From: Nordella sp. HKS 07
Lineage (GTDB): Bacteria > Pseudomonadota > Alphaproteobacteria > Rhizobiales > Aestuariivirgaceae
NCBI RefSeq assembly: GCF_011046735.1
Contig: NZ_CP049258.1
Location: 6,156,001 to 6,220,000, forward strand
Reading direction: 5' to 3'
DNA length: 64,000 nt
Position 1 is the first letter of the stretch; each line of letters begins with the position of its first letter. The position numbers and the translations under genes are program-made. The notes beneath the pieces were generated by a model. That model ran no database searches. It was not told the origin of the DNA and worked only from the letters and a program-made list of their open reading frames with translations. Positions 16,504-26,148 of the stretch are shown here, one piece after another.

Positions 16504-18330
16504 TCACTCGACCGTTACTGATTTTGCCAGGTTGCGCGGCTGGTCTACATCCGTTCCCATGAACACGGCGGCGTGATAGGCCAGAAGCTGCACCGGCAGG
16601 GCATAGAGCAAGGGGCTCAGAATCCCATGCGCCCGGGGCACCCGGATGCGTTGGAAGGTGCGCTGGCCGTGGGCCTCGAGCCCCTGATCATCGGTGATCA
16701 GCACGATCTTTCCGCCTCGGGCCGCCACCTCCTCCATATTGGAGACGGTCTTCTCGAACAGATCGTCCCTGGGGGCGATGACGATGACCGGCACATTCTC
16801 GTCGATGAGCGCGATCGGGCCATGCTTGAGCTCACCCGCCGCATAGCCCTCGGCATGGATATAGGAAATCTCCTTGAGCTTCAGCGCGCCCTCGAGCGCG
16901 ATCGGGAAGTTCACGCCGCGCCCCAGATAGAGCACGTCCTGGGCATGCGCCACTTCGCGCGCCACATCGGCAATGTGCTTCTCGTCCTTCAGAATCTCGG
17001 CCATGTGCCGCGGCGCTTCGATCAGCGCACCGATCAATTCGCGCTCCTGCTCGCGGGTAATCGCGCCGCGCGCCTTGGCGGCGGCGACAGCGAGCGCCGC
17101 CAGCACGGTAAGCTGGCAGGTGAAGGCCTTGGTCGAGGCGACGCCGATCTCCGGGCCGGCATAGGTGAAGATGGCCGCATCCGCCTCGCGCGCGATGGTC
17201 GAGCCCGGCACATTGACGAGCGCCACGGTGTCCTGGCCTTGCGACTTGCAATAACGAAGCGCCGCCAGCGTGTCGGCGGTCTCGCCCGATTGCGAGATGA
17301 CGATGGCGGCGCCGCGCTTCGGCATCGGCGCTTCGCGATAGCGGAATTCCGACGCGATATCGACCTCGGTCGGCAGCCTCGCATAGCGCTCGAACCAGTA
17401 TTTGGCGGTGAGGCCGGCGAGATAGGCGGTGCCGCAGGCGGTGATGGTGAGGCGGTCGAGCTTGCCGAAATCGATCTTCATCTGCTCCGGCAGCCGCGTC
17501 GCGCGCTCCGAGAAGTCGGCATATTCGGCGAGCGTGCGGCCGACCACTTCCGGCTGTTCGGCGATCTCCTTGGCCATGAAGTGGCGGTGCTTGCCCTTGT
17601 CTGCCATGAAGGCCGAGGCTTGCGTGAAATTCATCGGCCGGGTGATCTCGCGACCTTCGGCATCGAAGATCTCGGCCGACTTGCGCGTCAGCACCACCCA
17701 GTCGCCATCCTCGAGATAGGTGACGCGATTGGTGAAGGGCGCCAGCGCGATCGCGTCCGAGCCCAGATACATCTGCCCCTCGCCATGGCCGACGGCGAGC
17801 GGCGCGCCCATGCGGGCGCCGATCATCAGGTCGTGCTCGCCGCTGAACAGCACGGCGAGCGCAAAGGCGCCTTCGAGCCGGCCCAGCACCTTGGCCACGG
17901 CGTCCCTGGGCTTGAGCCCCTTCGCCCGCTCGCGCGCGATTAGATGCGCCACCACCTCGGTGTCGGTCTGCGAGGTGAAGACATAGCCTTCCTTCTGCAG
18001 TTCCTCCTTGAGCGGCTTGAAATTCTCGATGATGCCGTTATGCACGATGACGACATCGCCCGACACATGCGGATGCGCGTTGGTTTCGTTGGGAACGCCA
18101 TGGGTGGCCCAGCGCGTATGGCCGATGCCGGTCGTGCCCCGGATCGGCGTCGCCTTCAGCTTGTCCGCGAGATTGTGGAGCTTGCCGGGCGCTCTCACCC
18201 GCTCGACCTTGCCGCCTTCGATGGTGGCGATGCCGGCTGAATCGTAGCCACGATATTCCAGGCGCTTCAGCGCCTCGACGATGCTATGGGCGACGGGCTC
18301 GGTGCCCAGGATGCCGACTATGCCACACAT
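16504..18330 (-). CDS. glmS: glutamine-fructose-6-phosphate aminotransferase (isomerizing)
   Basis: A 608-residue GlmS. The N-terminal nucleophile Cys2 is in MCGIVGILG, and the glutaminase domain carries GHTRWATHG and HNGIIENF. Two SIS domains follow, with TACGTAYLAG and SQSGETADTLAAL in the first, and the protein ends DQPRNLAKSVTVE as expected. It makes glucosamine-6-phosphate for peptidoglycan and LPS. It begins 2 nt after the glmU stop, so glmU-glmS is an operon, the usual pairing. The intervening sequence is too short for a glmS regulatory RNA. Confidence 0.98.
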   Translation of the reverse strand: MCGIVGILGTEPVAHSIVEALKRLEYRGYDSAGIATIEGGKVERVRAPGKLHNLADKLKATPIRGTTGIGHTRWATHGVPNETNAHPHVSGDVVIVHNGIIENFKPLKEELQKEGYVFTSQTDTEVVAHLIARERAKGLKPRDAVAKVLGRLEGAFALAVLFSGEHDLMIGARMGAPLAVGHGEGQMYLGSDAIALAPFTNRVTYLEDGDWVVLTRKSAEIFDAEGREITRPMNFTQASAFMADKGKHRHFMAKEIAEQPEVVGRTLAEYADFSERATRLPEQMKIDFGKLDRLTITACGTAYLAGLTAKYWFERYARLPTEVDIASEFRYREAPMPKRGAAIVISQSGETADTLAALRYCKSQGQDTVALVNVPGSTIAREADAAIFTYAGPEIGVASTKAFTCQLTVLAALAVAAAKARGAITREQERELIGALIEAPRHMAEILKDEKHIADVAREVAHAQDVLYLGRGVNFPIALEGALKLKEISYIHAEGYAAGELKHGPIALIDENVPVIVIAPRDDLFEKTVSNMEEVAARGGKIVLITDDQGLEAHGQRTFQRIRVPRAHGILSPLLYALPVQLLAYHAAVFMGTDVDQPRNLAKSVTVE

Positions 18331-18332
18331 GT

Positions 18333-19700
18333 TTACGCCTTACCCTTCTTCTCTTTCCTGGCCTTCTTCATCTCGCGGTAGCGTTTCGCCCAACCGGGCT
18401 TCACCGCCTGCTGTCCGCGCGCGATGGCGAGCGCATGCTCGGGGACATTCTCGGTGATGACGCTTCCGGCCGCGATATTAGACGCGTCTCCGACTTTGAC
18501 CGGCGCGACCAGCGCCGTATTCGAGCCGACGAAGACATCCGCGCCGATCTCGGTCAGATGCTTGTCATAACCGTCATAATTGCAGGTGATGGTCCCCGCG
18601 CCGATGTTGCTGCGCGCGCCGACCGTCGCGTCGCCGATATAGGTCAAATGATTGGCCTTGGCGCCCTCGCCGATCGTCGCCTTCTTGATCTCTACGAAGT
18701 TGCCGATATGGGCATTGCGGCCAATCTCGGCGCCGGGCCTGAGCCTGGCATATGGGCCGATCCGCACACCGTCGGCAATCTTCGCACCTTCGAGATGCGA
18801 GAAGGCCATGATCTCCACATTGTCGCCGATCCTGACCTGCGGCCCGATGATGACATGCGGCTCGATCGTGACATCCTTGCCGATCTCGGTGTCGGCCGAA
18901 AGAAAAACCGAAGGAGGATCGATGAGCGTCGCGCCATTGTCCATAGCACTTTGCCGGTAGCGTGCCTGCAGCAGGCTCTCGATCTGGGCGAGCTGCGCCC
19001 TTGTGTTGACGCCATGGACCTCGGCTTCAGGACATTCGGCCAGCGCCACCTGACTGCCCTCGGCGACGGTAAGGCCGACGAGGTCGGTCAGATAATATTC
19101 GTGCTTGGCGTTGTTGTTGTCGATCCGGGGCAGAAGTTGCCAGAGGAACTTGGCGGTGACGGCGATGAAGCCCGAATTGCACAGGTCGATGCGGCGCTCG
19201 TCGACCGTTGTGTCGAGTTCCTCGCGAATGGCGATGAGCCTCCCGGAGCGATTCTGGATGAGGCGGCCGTAGCCGGTCGGATTGGCAGCCCGGAAGCCGA
19301 GAACGGCGAGCGGACTTTCATCGTTCACCGCCTCCGCCAGCGCCCTGATGGTCTCGGTCCGGATGAGCGGCACGTCGCCATAGAGGACGAGCACGGTGCC
19401 CTCGAAGCCTTTGAGCCCGTCCTGCGCCATGCCGACCGCATGGGCGGTGCCCTGCCGCTTCTCCTGGATGGCGATGACGGCGTCGGGAATCACCTGGCGG
19501 GCCTCCGCGCCGACCGCCGACATGTCCGGCCCGGCAATGACCACGGTTCGCTGCGGCCTGGCCCCGGCCGCGGCGTGCAGCACATGGCTGAGCAAGGTCC
19601 GCCCGGCCGCCTTGTGCAGCACTTTCGGAAAGTCGGAACGCATGCGCGTCCCCTTCCCGGCGGCAAGGACGACGACAGCGATAGGCTGGGATTTGGGCAT
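18333..19700 (-). CDS. glmU: bifunctional UDP-N-acetylglucosamine pyrophosphorylase / glucosamine-1-phosphate N-acetyltransferase
   Basis: The 455-residue protein has the uridyltransferase signature LAAGKGTRMRSDFPKVLHK (residues 12-30), then a left-handed beta-helix acetyltransferase domain with hexapeptide repeats from about residue 260 (IIGPQVRIGDNVEI) and the acceptor/CoA region NHLTYIGDATVG and GAGTITCNYDGYDKH. It makes UDP-GlcNAc in two steps after GlmS and GlmM. It is the first gene of the glmU-glmS operon. Its promoter should lie within the 182 bp before tRNA-Lys. Confidence 0.98.
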   Translation of the reverse strand: MPKSQPIAVVVLAAGKGTRMRSDFPKVLHKAAGRTLLSHVLHAAAGARPQRTVVIAGPDMSAVGAEARQVIPDAVIAIQEKRQGTAHAVGMAQDGLKGFEGTVLVLYGDVPLIRTETIRALAEAVNDESPLAVLGFRAANPTGYGRLIQNRSGRLIAIREELDTTVDERRIDLCNSGFIAVTAKFLWQLLPRIDNNNAKHEYYLTDLVGLTVAEGSQVALAECPEAEVHGVNTRAQLAQIESLLQARYRQSAMDNGATLIDPPSVFLSADTEIGKDVTIEPHVIIGPQVRIGDNVEIMAFSHLEGAKIADGVRIGPYARLRPGAEIGRNAHIGNFVEIKKATIGEGAKANHLTYIGDATVGARSNIGAGTITCNYDGYDKHLTEIGADVFVGSNTALVAPVKVGDASNIAAGSVITENVPEHALAIARGQQAVKPGWAKRYREMKKARKEKKGKA

Positions 19701-19882
19701 GGTCGGTCAGGATCTCCAGGGGGCGTCGGACGGCCGGCAAACTAGGTGGCAAGGCTGAACAGTCTGTTACAAGGGCTTTTAGGCAAAAACCGTACCCTTT
19801 TCCAAAGACCGGACCAGAACATCAACGGCTTTCTATTGACCGGCCGTTCCGGCGCAACTATGGTCCGCCCGCCTTTCGATGT

Positions 19883-19957
19883 GGGCCCGTAGCTCAGTGG
19901 TAGAGCATCTGACTTTTAATCAGAGGGTCGATGGTTCGAACCCATCCGGGCTCACCA
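19883..19957 (+). tRNA. tRNA-Lys (anticodon TTT)
   Basis: A 75-nt cloverleaf: acceptor stem GGGCCCG paired with CGGGCTC (one G-U), D-arm with AGCTC, anticodon stem TCTGA/TCAGA enclosing the loop CTTTTAA (anticodon TTT), T-arm with GGTTCGAACC, discriminator A and an encoded CCA. No integrase gene or repeated 3' fragment is seen nearby, so it has no visible role as an attachment site here. Confidence 0.97.
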
Positions 19958-20119
19958 ACGAAATCAAGTAGTTACTAAAACCCCGCCCGACCTTAATCTC
20001 GGCATTATTACGAGATAGCACTCGGACTATCGGGGAAATGTCCCAGAAAACACAACATTTGTGAACAGTCCGTCGACTGGATCAATGGATTCGCTGCTGC
20101 AAGGAGGCCTAGGTCCATA

Positions 20120-21415
20120 ATGGAATCACCCCGGCAACTTGGCTTCCGACATGGAGCGGGCATCGCCGTGCTGCTGCTCAGTCTCGCATCCGCGCCGGTT
20201 TTCGCGCAGGACACGCAAGATAATGGGTCAGCTGCCTCGGTCGCTCCTCAGGTTTCCGCACCCGGCAAGCTCGCGACCCGTACCCAGATCGTCGCCAACA
20301 ATGATGAGCTGGCGATGCTAACAGGAGGCTCGGAACAGGCCCTTGCCGACGCCATCGTGCTTTACAAGCAGATCGTCAAGAATGGCGGCTGGCCCCAGAT
20401 CACCAGCAAGAAGCTGTCCAAGGGCGCCAAAGGCGAGCAGGTCCTTTTGCTGCGTCAGCGACTGATCTTCGAGAACTATCTCCCCTTCGACACGCTTGGC
20501 GGACCCAACGGCTCGTTGTTCGACGCCGCGATGGTCGACGCGGTCAAGGCGTTTCAGGTCAATCATGGCGTGGCACCGACCGGCACGGTCGGCGACCGCA
20601 CGCTGACCGAGCTCAACATCCCCGCCGAGATCCGCCTCGCTACGCTGCTCGAGAATCAGCCCCGCGTCTCGGCCTATGCGCAGGACCTCGGACGGCGGTC
20701 CATCCTCGTTAACATCCCGTCGCTGCAGCTCGAGACCGTTGAAGATGGCCGGGTCTTCTCGCGTCACAACATCGTGGCGGGAAAGCTCGATCGCCCGTCG
20801 CCGACACTGGTGAGCACGGTCAGCGACGTGACCTTCAATCCCTATTGGAAGATTCCAGCCTCGATCGTCGAACGCGACATCGTTCCACACTATCTCAAGG
20901 ACCGCAGCTATCTGGCAAAAATGCAAATCCGGGTGTTCGACGGCGTAGATGGCCCGGAAATCGATCCCTCGACGATCGACTGGGCGAATACGCCGCCGGA
21001 GCGCTATTTCTTCCGTCAGGACCCGGGCGAGAACAATGCCCTTGCCACTGTCAAGATCAACTTCCCCAACAAGTTCATGGTCTACATGCACGATACGCCG
21101 CACCGTGAGCTGTTCGGCAGCAATGCGCGCTTCGAAAGCTCGGGCTGTATCCGTGTCGATCAGGTGCAAACGGTCGTCGACTGGGTGCTACGGGATCAGG
21201 CGGACTACAGCCCCGATCAGTACGGCCAGATCATCGGAACCCGGCAACCCTATGAACTGAAAGTGCAGACACCGCCAAGCGTTCGCTTCATGTATCTGAC
21301 CGCCTGGGCGACGCCTGAAGGCGCGATCAATTTCCGGCCCGATATCTATAATCTGGATGGCAAGGGCTTCGTCCTCGGCCAGCCGGAACCGCGAGGCGCC
21401 CCATCAACGAATTGA
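20120..21415 (+). CDS. L,D-transpeptidase (YcbB/LdtD-like, PG-binding plus YkuD domains)
   Basis: A 431-residue periplasmic protein with a signal peptide (hydrophobic core GIAVLLLSLASAPVFA, cleavage near residue 29) and a peptidoglycan-binding domain around 105-165 (VLLLRQRL; AVKAFQVNHG; PTGTVGDRT). The YkuD catalytic domain follows, with His324 in VYMHDTPHRELF and catalytic Cys343 in SSGCIRV. It forms 3-3 crosslinks or anchors proteins to peptidoglycan. AAGGAGG is 12 nt upstream of the start. It lies just downstream of tRNA-Lys on the same strand. Confidence 0.93.
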   Translation: MESPRQLGFRHGAGIAVLLLSLASAPVFAQDTQDNGSAASVAPQVSAPGKLATRTQIVANNDELAMLTGGSEQALADAIVLYKQIVKNGGWPQITSKKLSKGAKGEQVLLLRQRLIFENYLPFDTLGGPNGSLFDAAMVDAVKAFQVNHGVAPTGTVGDRTLTELNIPAEIRLATLLENQPRVSAYAQDLGRRSILVNIPSLQLETVEDGRVFSRHNIVAGKLDRPSPTLVSTVSDVTFNPYWKIPASIVERDIVPHYLKDRSYLAKMQIRVFDGVDGPEIDPSTIDWANTPPERYFFRQDPGENNALATVKINFPNKFMVYMHDTPHRELFGSNARFESSGCIRVDQVQTVVDWVLRDQADYSPDQYGQIIGTRQPYELKVQTPPSVRFMYLTAWATPEGAINFRPDIYNLDGKGFVLGQPEPRGAPSTN

Positions 21416-21492
21416 CCCGTGATCGATCTCAATCTTGTCGAGATCGCAGCGGAACTTGCGGGCATCAGGCACTTGTGCGCCACCGCTGGCCG

Positions 21493-21654
21493 TCAATCCG
21501 TGCCGGCGAGACGAACCCAGAACTCCTCCCGGCTGTTCGTGCGTGAAAATGCATCTTTGGGCTCGGGCACGCCCAGGAACCGGCAAGAGGGCCCTCAGCC
21601 TATCCAGACCTGGTAGACCAGCAGCCGGTCGGCGAGGACGCCCGCCTCTACATT
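21493..21654 (-). pseudogene. C-terminal fragment of a sulfotransferase-like gene
   Basis: The 310-bp gap after the L,D-transpeptidase gene holds a minus-strand relic reading ADRLLVYQVWIG, stop, GPSCRFLGVPEPKDAFSR and TNSREEFW, ending in TGA at 21495-21493. The pattern RLLVY-V--GW-PLC-FLGVP-P---FPR-N is the C-terminal signature of eukaryote-like sulfotransferase proteins (PF17784 type), with TGA where TGG is expected. No upstream part of the gene is present, so it is a remnant of a lost or rearranged gene. Confidence 0.55.
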
Positions 21655-21725
21655 GTATTTCCCACTGATTTTGTTTGCGTTATGCAACGCTGACCCGGGC
21701 GACCGGGTTGGGGAGAAAACAGCAA

Positions 21726-22088
21726 ATGAAAATCAATGTGGCTCTTGTGGCCATGATCTTGGTCGCGGGATGCGCGTCCAAGTCCGAGAATATCCAGGCG
21801 AGCTATATTTCACCGATGGTCTACGAGCCTTACACCTGCGAGCAGCTGGCCGCGGAGGGTCAGAGGATTTCCGCCCGCGCCGCCCAGGTGGCCGGCGTTC
21901 AAGACAAAAACCGCCAGAATGACACGATCAAGACCACTGTCGGCCTCATCCTGTTCTGGCCAATCCTGTTCGCCAATGAGGGCGACGGGCAGACCGCCGC
22001 GGAATTGGCGCAGCTCAAGGGTCAGAAAAAGGCCATCAAGGAGGCCTCGATCAAGAAGAACTGCGGTATCCGTTTCGAGAAATCCTAG
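21726..22088 (+). CDS. putative lipoprotein of unknown function
   Basis: The start at 21726 follows GGGGAGAAAACAGCAA. The 120-residue product begins MKINVALVAMILVAGCASK, a lipoprotein signal with lipobox LVAG-C (Cys16). The mature part has a conserved-looking opening (YISPMVYEPYTCEQL), a helical Glu/Gln-rich stretch, a short hydrophobic segment (TTVGLILFWPILFA), and a final Cys. An in-frame ATG 51 nt upstream lacks this logic and was not used. No family could be named with confidence. Confidence 0.75.
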   Translation: MKINVALVAMILVAGCASKSENIQASYISPMVYEPYTCEQLAAEGQRISARAAQVAGVQDKNRQNDTIKTTVGLILFWPILFANEGDGQTAAELAQLKGQKKAIKEASIKKNCGIRFEKS

Positions 22089-22239
22089 GATCTGCGCTCA
22101 CTTCCCGGCCCGTACCCGGCGAATCGGCTCCCGATCAATCAGCTTTCGCCGGTGCCCCCTGCCAGGTCAGTATGCAATTATAGCAGCATCACTTACAGAG
22201 CGCTTGGTCAGCCGCCTGAGCCTCTGCTAAGGCACGAGG

Positions 22240-24051
22240 ATGGAGCAGATCGGCCTCATCAATCTCGGACTGTTGTTTCTCTCGGTCCTCATTCTCGTCG
22301 GCATCGCTTCAAGCCTGATTGCCACGCGATTCGGCGCGCCTTTGCTGCTCGTCTTCCTCATCATCGGCATGCTGGCCGGCGAGGATGGCCCCGGCGGCAT
22401 CGTCTTCAACGACTACCGTCTCACCTACATGGTCGGCACCGTGGCGCTGGCGATCATCCTGTTCGACGGCGGCCTCAGGACCAGGCTCTCCGCTTTCCGC
22501 GGCAGCCTCCTGCCCGCCAGCGTCTTGGCGACGGTCGGAGTCTTCCTCACCGCCGCCATAACCGGCCTGCTCGCCTGCCTGGTCCTCGGCCTTTCCTGGC
22601 TCGAGGGCCTGCTGCTCGGCGCCATCGTCAGCTCGACCGACGCCGCCGCCGTGTTCTTCCTGATGCGGGCCGGCGGCCTGCAATTGCGCCGGAAAGTATC
22701 CGCCACGCTCGAGATCGAATCGGCCACCAACGACCCCTTCGCCGTCTTCCTCACCATCGTCCTGGTCGAGCTCATCCTGCTTGGGCCGCAGGGCTCCACG
22801 ATGGATGTCATCAACTTGCTCGTCCGTCAGGTGGCGATCGGTTCCGTGGCGGGGCTTGTCGGCGGCTATCTCCTGGTGCAGGCCCTGAACCGCATGTCGC
22901 TGCCCGCCGGCCTCCACCCGCTTTTTGCCATGACCGCGGCGCTCGCCATTTACGCCGCACCCGCCACCGTCGAGGGGTCGGGCTTCCTCGCCGTCTATCT
23001 GGCGGGCCTCGTGCTCGGCAATCGCCCGGCGCGTGCCTTCCCGTCGATCCTGACCTTCCACGACGCCGCGACCTGGCTTTGCCAGATCGTGATGTTCCTG
23101 GTGCTGGGACTCCTGGTCACGCCCTCGAAACTGCTTGGCTATCTCCTGCCCGCCATCCTGCTCGCGGTGGCGCTCATCGTCATCGCAAGGCCGGTGGCGG
23201 TCTGGCTCTGCCTGTGGCGCTTTCCCTTCACCGTGCGCGAGAAGACCTTCATTTCCTGGGTCGGCCTGCGCGGTGCAGTGTCGATCTTTCTCGCCGCCAT
23301 CCCGACTTTGTCGGGCGTCGCCAATGCCGAACTCTATTTCAACGTCGCCTATGTCGCCGTCTTCATCTCGCTTCTGGTTCAGGGCTGGACGCTCACCGCC
23401 GTAGCGCGCGGCCTCGGCGTCGCCCTCACCGAGACGGCCCCCGATACACAGCGTGTCGAGATCGACCTACCCGGCCAGACCAACCGCGAAATGGTGGGCT
23501 TTCCGATCATCGCGGACAGCCCGATCCTGACCCGGACCGACCTGCCTTCGTGGATCCAGCCCATCATGGTGGCGCGCGACGAGCGCGTGATGACGTGGGC
23601 CGAGGCCAAGGCCCTCACCCCGGGTGATTACGCCTATTTCCTGGTGCCGACCGAACGCGCCCAACGCCTCGACCGCCTGTTCGCCGCTTCCGACGCCATC
23701 CAATCACACCATCCGGTCGCCTCCTTCGAATTCACCGGCGCCATTTCGCTGGATGAGCTTGCCGGCGCCTATGGCCTGGCCGTTCCCGATGATCTGAAGG
23801 GCCTGACGATCACCGAAGCCTTCCGTCTGCGCTGCGAGGACCGCATCGGCATGGGCGACCGCATCCAGATGGGACCCGCCTCGCTGACCGTGTCGGAGCT
23901 CGACGGCGAGGATGTGAAACAGGCGTCCCTCGAGATCGACGAAGTCGAGCTGCCGCCTGGCAAGGCGACGGCGCGATTGAACGATTTCGGCCTCTATGGC
24001 CGGCTTCAGGCCTTCGTGGCGAAGCTCGCCGAGCGTCTTCGAAAGGATTAG
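22240..24051 (+). CDS. potassium/proton antiporter of the CvrA/NhaP2 type (CPA1)
   Basis: A 603-residue CPA1 antiporter. About 12-13 membrane helices span residues 5-395, including the ion-site helix region SSTDAAAVFF near 131 and ESATNDPFAVFLT near 165, the Asp pair typical of NhaP proteins. A cytoplasmic RCK_C (TrkA-C) domain follows at about 410-490 (VGFPIIADSPILTRTDLP), and a CorC/HlyC-like C-terminal domain at about 500-580 (ISLDELAGAYGLAVP; DRIQMGPASLTVSEL). This is the architecture of proteins called cell volume regulation protein A. It probably exports K+ in exchange for protons under nucleotide control. Confidence 0.9.
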   Translation: MEQIGLINLGLLFLSVLILVGIASSLIATRFGAPLLLVFLIIGMLAGEDGPGGIVFNDYRLTYMVGTVALAIILFDGGLRTRLSAFRGSLLPASVLATVGVFLTAAITGLLACLVLGLSWLEGLLLGAIVSSTDAAAVFFLMRAGGLQLRRKVSATLEIESATNDPFAVFLTIVLVELILLGPQGSTMDVINLLVRQVAIGSVAGLVGGYLLVQALNRMSLPAGLHPLFAMTAALAIYAAPATVEGSGFLAVYLAGLVLGNRPARAFPSILTFHDAATWLCQIVMFLVLGLLVTPSKLLGYLLPAILLAVALIVIARPVAVWLCLWRFPFTVREKTFISWVGLRGAVSIFLAAIPTLSGVANAELYFNVAYVAVFISLLVQGWTLTAVARGLGVALTETAPDTQRVEIDLPGQTNREMVGFPIIADSPILTRTDLPSWIQPIMVARDERVMTWAEAKALTPGDYAYFLVPTERAQRLDRLFAASDAIQSHHPVASFEFTGAISLDELAGAYGLAVPDDLKGLTITEAFRLRCEDRIGMGDRIQMGPASLTVSELDGEDVKQASLEIDEVELPPGKATARLNDFGLYGRLQAFVAKLAERLRKD

Positions 24052-24149
24052 AGCATGATCCGGAAAAGTGCGAAGCGGTTTTCCGAAAAGATCATGCGCA
24101 AACAAGATAAAGCGTGATAGCGACTCGTCCTAAAGCCATCACGCTCTAA
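24051..24149. repeat. RIME-like double palindrome
   Basis: Two inverted repeats fill the gap between the convergent antiporter and LysE genes: GAGCATGATC...GATCATGC around GGAAAA/TTTTCC (24051-24100), and AGCGTGAT...ATCACGCT (24113-24148). The first is a common palindrome type in Hyphomicrobiales genomes. Located between two convergent genes, it may serve as a bidirectional terminator. Confidence 0.65.
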
Positions 24150-24778
24150 GCCGCAGGCCTGCGGGTGAACATGAGCATCACGCCGAAGCCGATCATCATG
24201 GCGCCGCTCGTCCGGTTGAACCATTTGAGAGCACGCCCGTCGCGCATATAGCGGCCGAGCTTGGCGCCGATGAAGGAATAGACCACGATGGCGACGGTCT
24301 CGAAGGCAAGGAATGTCGCGCCCAGGATCGTGAAGCTCAGTGCATAGGACGTGGGGTCGACGAATTGCGGAAAGAAGGCGGTGAACACCAGGATCGCCTT
24401 GGGATTACCGGCCGCCACCCACAATTCCTGCAGTGTCAGCTTGCGCAGCGACGCTCTGGGCACCCCCGGCTCCTCGCGCATCAAGGGCGCACCGGCGCGG
24501 ATGAGATTGATGCCGATCCATACGAGATAGGCAGCACCCGCATATTTGACGAGCGTGAACACCGTTTCCGAGGCCGCGAGGACCGCGCCGAGCCCGACAC
24601 CGGCAATGGCGATCATGGCGGCAAAGGACACAATCCGCCCGGCCGCGGCAAGGATCGCCGGGGCGACACCGATGCGCGCCGCATTGGTGAGCGACAGGAG
24701 ATTGTTCGGCCCGAAGGCCATGTTGATGGCGAAACAGGCCGGCGCGAACAGCAGGAAGGTCTCAAGCGGCATTGGCAA
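24146..24778 (-). CDS. LysE family translocator
   Basis: A 210-residue membrane protein with about six helices. The N-terminal GPNNLLSLTNAARIG (residues 23-37) occupies the position of the LysE/RhtB GP signature, and GNPKAILVFTAFFPQFVD lies near residue 122. It exports amino acids or derivatives; the substrate is unknown. It is the last gene of a minus-strand run that includes an M20 amidohydrolase and an amino acid ABC importer, so an export/overflow role for the same amino acid pool is possible. It is one of three LysE-type proteins in the window. Confidence 0.88.
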   Translation of the reverse strand: MPMPLETFLLFAPACFAINMAFGPNNLLSLTNAARIGVAPAILAAAGRIVSFAAMIAIAGVGLGAVLAASETVFTLVKYAGAAYLVWIGINLIRAGAPLMREEPGVPRASLRKLTLQELWVAAGNPKAILVFTAFFPQFVDPTSYALSFTILGATFLAFETVAIVVYSFIGAKLGRYMRDGRALKWFNRTSGAMMIGFGVMLMFTRRPAA

Positions 24779-24834
24779 TCTCGGGATGCGATGCCTCTCT
24801 CCTACCCCGCCCCGTGCTGGCCGGCAATCGCCAG

Positions 24835-26013
24835 CTAGACCTTGAGGAGGAAGCGCTCCGCCATCCGACCGAACTGTGCCGCCGCGATCACCAGGAGCTC
24901 GTCATTGAAGTCGTAGCCGGCCGTGTGCAGCATCTTGCGGTCGGGTCCGTCGCCATTACCGAGCATGAAATAACAGCCGGGATTGGCTTCGAGCATATAG
25001 GCGAAGTCCTCCGAGATCATGGTCGGCGCCGCGAGGTCGATGAGCGGGTGATCGCCCTTGAGCTCCAGCGCTACAGCACGCGCGAAAGCCGTCTCATCCG
25101 GCGTGTTGATGGTGGCAGGATAGCCAAATTCGTAGTCGATCGCGGCCTTGCAGCCATGCGCCTCGGCCACGCCCTTGACGATCGCCGGTATGCGTTCGGC
25201 GAGGAGCTTGCGCACGGCGGCCGAACAACTGCGTACGCTGAACTCGAGCTTGGCGCTTTCTGGAATGACATTGCAGGCCGTGCCGGCATTGAAGGTGCCG
25301 ACAGTGACGACCGCGGGCTCCGTCGGGTCGACATTGCGCGCCACGATTGTCTGGAGCGCCGTCACCACCGCCGACGCCGCAACGATCGGATCGGCGCTCT
25401 TATGAGGCAACGCGCCATGGCCGCCGGGGCCGGAAATGATCACAGTCGGCGTATCGACTGCGGCCATAATGGTGCCGGGTCTGACGGCGAACTGGCCCGT
25501 CGGCAGGCCCGGCCAGTTGTGGAAGGCGAAGACCGCATCGCAGGGGAAGCGCTTGAACAGCCCCTCCTCGATCATACGCTGGGCGCCGCCGATATTCTCC
25601 TCCGCCGGCTGGAAGATGAGATGCACCGTGCCGTTGAAATCGCGCGTCTCGGCCAGATAGCGCGCCGCTGCCAGGAGTACCGTGGTGTGGCCGTCATGGC
25701 CGCAGGCATGCATCTTGCCGAGGGTCTTGCTGGCATAGGCAAGGCCGGTGGTCTCGATGATCGGCAAGGCATCCATGTCGGCGCGCAACCCGATGCTCCG
25801 GCGACCGTGTCCCAAAGACAGCGTGCCGACGACCCCGGTGCCGGCAATATCGCGCGTCACCTCATAGCCGAGCCGGGCAAGCTCCCGCGCCACGATCTCG
25901 CTGGTGCGCGTCTCCTCAAAAGCGAGTTCCGGATGCTGATGCAGGTCATGCCTGATGGCGCGAAGTTCACCGGCATGGCTCGCGAGCCGGTCGTGGGCCG
26001 TCACAGTCGTCAA
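24835..26013 (-). CDS. M20 family amidohydrolase (hippurate hydrolase-like)
   Basis: The 392-residue enzyme shows M20D metallopeptidase motifs: ELRAIRHDLHQHPELAFEE (residues 17-35), GLRADMDALPI near 77, MHACGHDGHTTVLLAAARYL near 100 with the Cys/His metal ligands, the EE pair in QPAEENIGGAQRMIEEGLF, and GGHGALPHKSADPI near 184. Such enzymes cleave N-acylated amino acids. It follows the amino acid ABC permease gene by 135 nt on the same strand, which fits intracellular processing of an imported N-acyl amino acid; that link is inference. Confidence 0.92.
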   Translation of the reverse strand: MTTVTAHDRLASHAGELRAIRHDLHQHPELAFEETRTSEIVARELARLGYEVTRDIAGTGVVGTLSLGHGRRSIGLRADMDALPIIETTGLAYASKTLGKMHACGHDGHTTVLLAAARYLAETRDFNGTVHLIFQPAEENIGGAQRMIEEGLFKRFPCDAVFAFHNWPGLPTGQFAVRPGTIMAAVDTPTVIISGPGGHGALPHKSADPIVAASAVVTALQTIVARNVDPTEPAVVTVGTFNAGTACNVIPESAKLEFSVRSCSAAVRKLLAERIPAIVKGVAEAHGCKAAIDYEFGYPATINTPDETAFARAVALELKGDHPLIDLAAPTMISEDFAYMLEANPGCYFMLGNGDGPDRKMLHTAGYDFNDELLVIAAAQFGRMAERFLLKV

Positions 26014-26148
26014 GTCTCTAATCCATTGATTGATCTAGGTGTTGCGCCTGCTTTAGACGATTGCCTGTGAAAGCGCGACCTGAAACGACACGCAGCTTCC
26101 ATGCCGCTTCATTAAACCGGCACATCCATATGATTTTAAAAGATAATA

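Noticed and set aside
19883-20119. tRNA-Lys as an integration site for a genomic island
   Set aside because: No integrase, no repeated tRNA 3' end and no composition change downstream; the next gene is an ordinary L,D-transpeptidase.
22089-22239. Possible small gene between the lipoprotein and antiporter genes
   Set aside because: No start with a ribosome binding site and no frame with protein-like character; treated as a plain intergenic region.
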